Source: Odoribacteraceae bacterium | Lineage (GTDB): Bacteria; Bacteroidota; Bacteroidia; Bacteroidales; Marinifilaceae | NCBI GenBank assembly: GCA_031259905.1 | Contig: JAIRKS010000048.1 | Span: forward strand, 1 to 13,025 | DNA length: 13,025 bases | Direction: 5' to 3' | Shown here: positions 12,079 to 13,025 of the stretch, piece after piece | Position numbering within the stretch: the first letter of the stretch is position 1 | Layout of the letters: each line of letters begins with the position of its first letter | Notes under the pieces: generated by a model | The model's database searches: none | What the model was told of the DNA's origin: nothing | What the model saw: only the letters and a program-made list of their open reading frames with translations | Position numbers and translations under genes: made by a program

Positions 12079-13025
12079 ATGAAAACAACGATAATCTCCC
12101 TTTTAACAAGCTTTACAGTCATCATTGCGACCCTCCTCTCCTCCTGCGTGCAGGATCTTGACGGCGGGAAAGAGCAGCAGGTGATCTCCGACGAGATGGC
12201 GCTCGTCACGCTGTCGCTCTCCGCGCCGTCGTCGCCCGTCACCCGCGCCGAGGCAACGGCAACAGAGAACGCGATCAGCGAGGTCGACGTGATGCTCTTC
12301 GACGCGACGAGCGACAAGTTCATCTACCGCGCCCACGGGACGCAAATCGAGAATCAAGCTACCGTCCCCACCGTCGATCCCGACCCTTACGCCACGAAGA
12401 AGTTCGAGGCACGGCTGCCTCTCGGTGGCCCGTACAAGGTGGTCGTGCTCGCCAACGCGCGGACGGCCATCGCGGGGCTTACCCCCAAGCTGCCCATCGC
12501 GTCGCTCGACGAGGACGAGAACCGCTCCCGCGAGGCGGTGCTGAACAGCATCGTGGCCTCCATGCCCGCGGGAAAGACGAACTTCCCCATGTGGGGATAC
12601 CTCCCCGCTAACGTGACGATCTCCCCTACCGGCAACAGCAACTTGCCGGATATCGACCTTACCCGTGCCGTGGCCCGCGTCGACGTGTCGCTGAACGATA
12701 CCATCACGAATTTCGTCCTGACCAGCGCCAGGTTGTATAACTATCACGACAAGGGGCACGTTGCCCCGGAAGCCGTCGCGGGTGGCTACAACCTCGCTCC
12801 CTATCCCGTCGCCGGCAGCAAGCAGGCGGAGGGCACGTACATCTCGTACACCACCTCCACCAGCTCGTTCGCCAACGACATTTACGTTTTCGAGGGCGAG
12901 GAGAGCAAGCCCGTCACCGGTAGCGAGTGGAAGGCCAACACCTGTCTCGTCGTCGGCGGGCTGTACGACGACAGGGTCAACACCCCGTACCCCACCTACT
13001 ACCGCGTCGAGTTTTACATCGACGA
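12079..13025 (+). CDS. FimA/Mfa1-family fimbrillin lipoprotein (partial, runs off the window)
   Basis: The frame is open from ATG at 12079 to the window end, at least 315 residues, with no stop seen. A lipoprotein signal peptide (hydrophobic residues 5-20, lipobox L-S-S-C, Cys23) directs it to the outer membrane. Family features of Bacteroidales fimbrial subunits follow: an early strand VTLSLSAP, the S-P-V-T-R-A-E segment with Arg56 in the position where P. gingivalis fimbrillins are cleaved for donor-strand polymerisation, I-S-E-V-D-V-M-L-F-D, YKVVVLANA, F-P-M-W-G-Y, and L-T-R-A-V-A-R-V-D-V-S-L, which opens the second half. The protein should form or anchor surface fimbriae used in adhesion. 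Whether it is a stalk, anchor or tip subunit cannot be judged without the C-terminus and downstream genes. The (CA)22 tract just upstream suggests phase-variable expression. Confidence 0.9.
   Translation, partial: MKTTIISLLTSFTVIIATLLSSCVQDLDGGKEQQVISDEMALVTLSLSAPSSPVTRAEATATENAISEVDVMLFDATSDKFIYRAHGTQIENQATVPTVDPDPYATKKFEARLPLGGPYKVVVLANARTAIAGLTPKLPIASLDEDENRSREAVLNSIVASMPAGKTNFPMWGYLPANVTISPTGNSNLPDIDLTRAVARVDVSLNDTITNFVLTSARLYNYHDKGHVAPEAVAGGYNLAPYPVAGSKQAEGTYISYTTSTSSFANDIYVFEGEESKPVTGSEWKANTCLVVGGLYDDRVNTPYPTYYRVEFYID

Overview
The window looks like chromosomal DNA of a GC-rich member of the order Bacteroidales (Bacteroidota). Three things support this. It encodes a FimA/Mfa1-type fimbrillin lipoprotein, a surface-protein family typical of that order. 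Its EF-Ts, S2, S9 and L13 sequences look Bacteroidales-like. Its putative promoters carry the Bacteroidota -7 element TAnnTTTG, or a close variant (TACATTCG, TACCTTCG), instead of the -10 box of other bacteria. I cannot resolve the genus.

Layout. (1) Positions 1-3119, plus strand: the end of an unrecognised gene carrying a 21-bp tandem repeat, an S41 (tail-specific protease-like) lipoprotein with PDZ domain, a ten-helix EamA/DMT exporter, and an ECF sigma factor with its own -7 box and no adjacent anti-sigma gene. (2) 3128-4645, minus: membrane-anchored RmuC, converging on the sigma gene with an 8-bp gap. (3) 4646-6095: a disturbed, gene-poor region. It holds 21-bp minisatellite repeats, a host-like promoter with a short ORF, then an abrupt change to AT-rich DNA with a GNAT acetyltransferase, a strong hairpin, a relic of an AlbA-type ATP-binding protein and a 10-bp-arm palindrome. 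It reads as an acquired island. (4) 8876-6096, minus: the rplM-rpsI-rpsB-tsf translation operon, with a textbook Bacteroidota promoter (TTTG-N19-TACCTTTG) and a leader of roughly 180 nt. (5) 11696-8908, minus: frr, a KdsB-like cytidylyltransferase, a zeta-toxin-like P-loop kinase and a histidine-phosphatase-fold protein. The last three are joined by 4-bp ATGA overlaps. (6) 11795-13025, plus: a promoter, a long 5' region with a 53-codon ORF containing a (CA)22 microsatellite, and a fimbrillin gene cut by the window end.

The most notable features are two. First, the (CA)22 tract lies in the putative 5' UTR of the fimbrillin gene, where the copy number decides how upstream ORFs end or fuse in frame; it is a strong candidate for slipped-strand phase variation of a surface fimbria. 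Second, the cytidylyltransferase / zeta-like kinase / phosphatase-fold trio is tightly coupled, and both the cytidylyltransferase and the phosphatase-fold protein depart from canonical motif residues. It may be an undescribed CMP-sugar or salvage module. The acetyltransferase island is a third, smaller story: a foreign gene apparently placed behind a host promoter.
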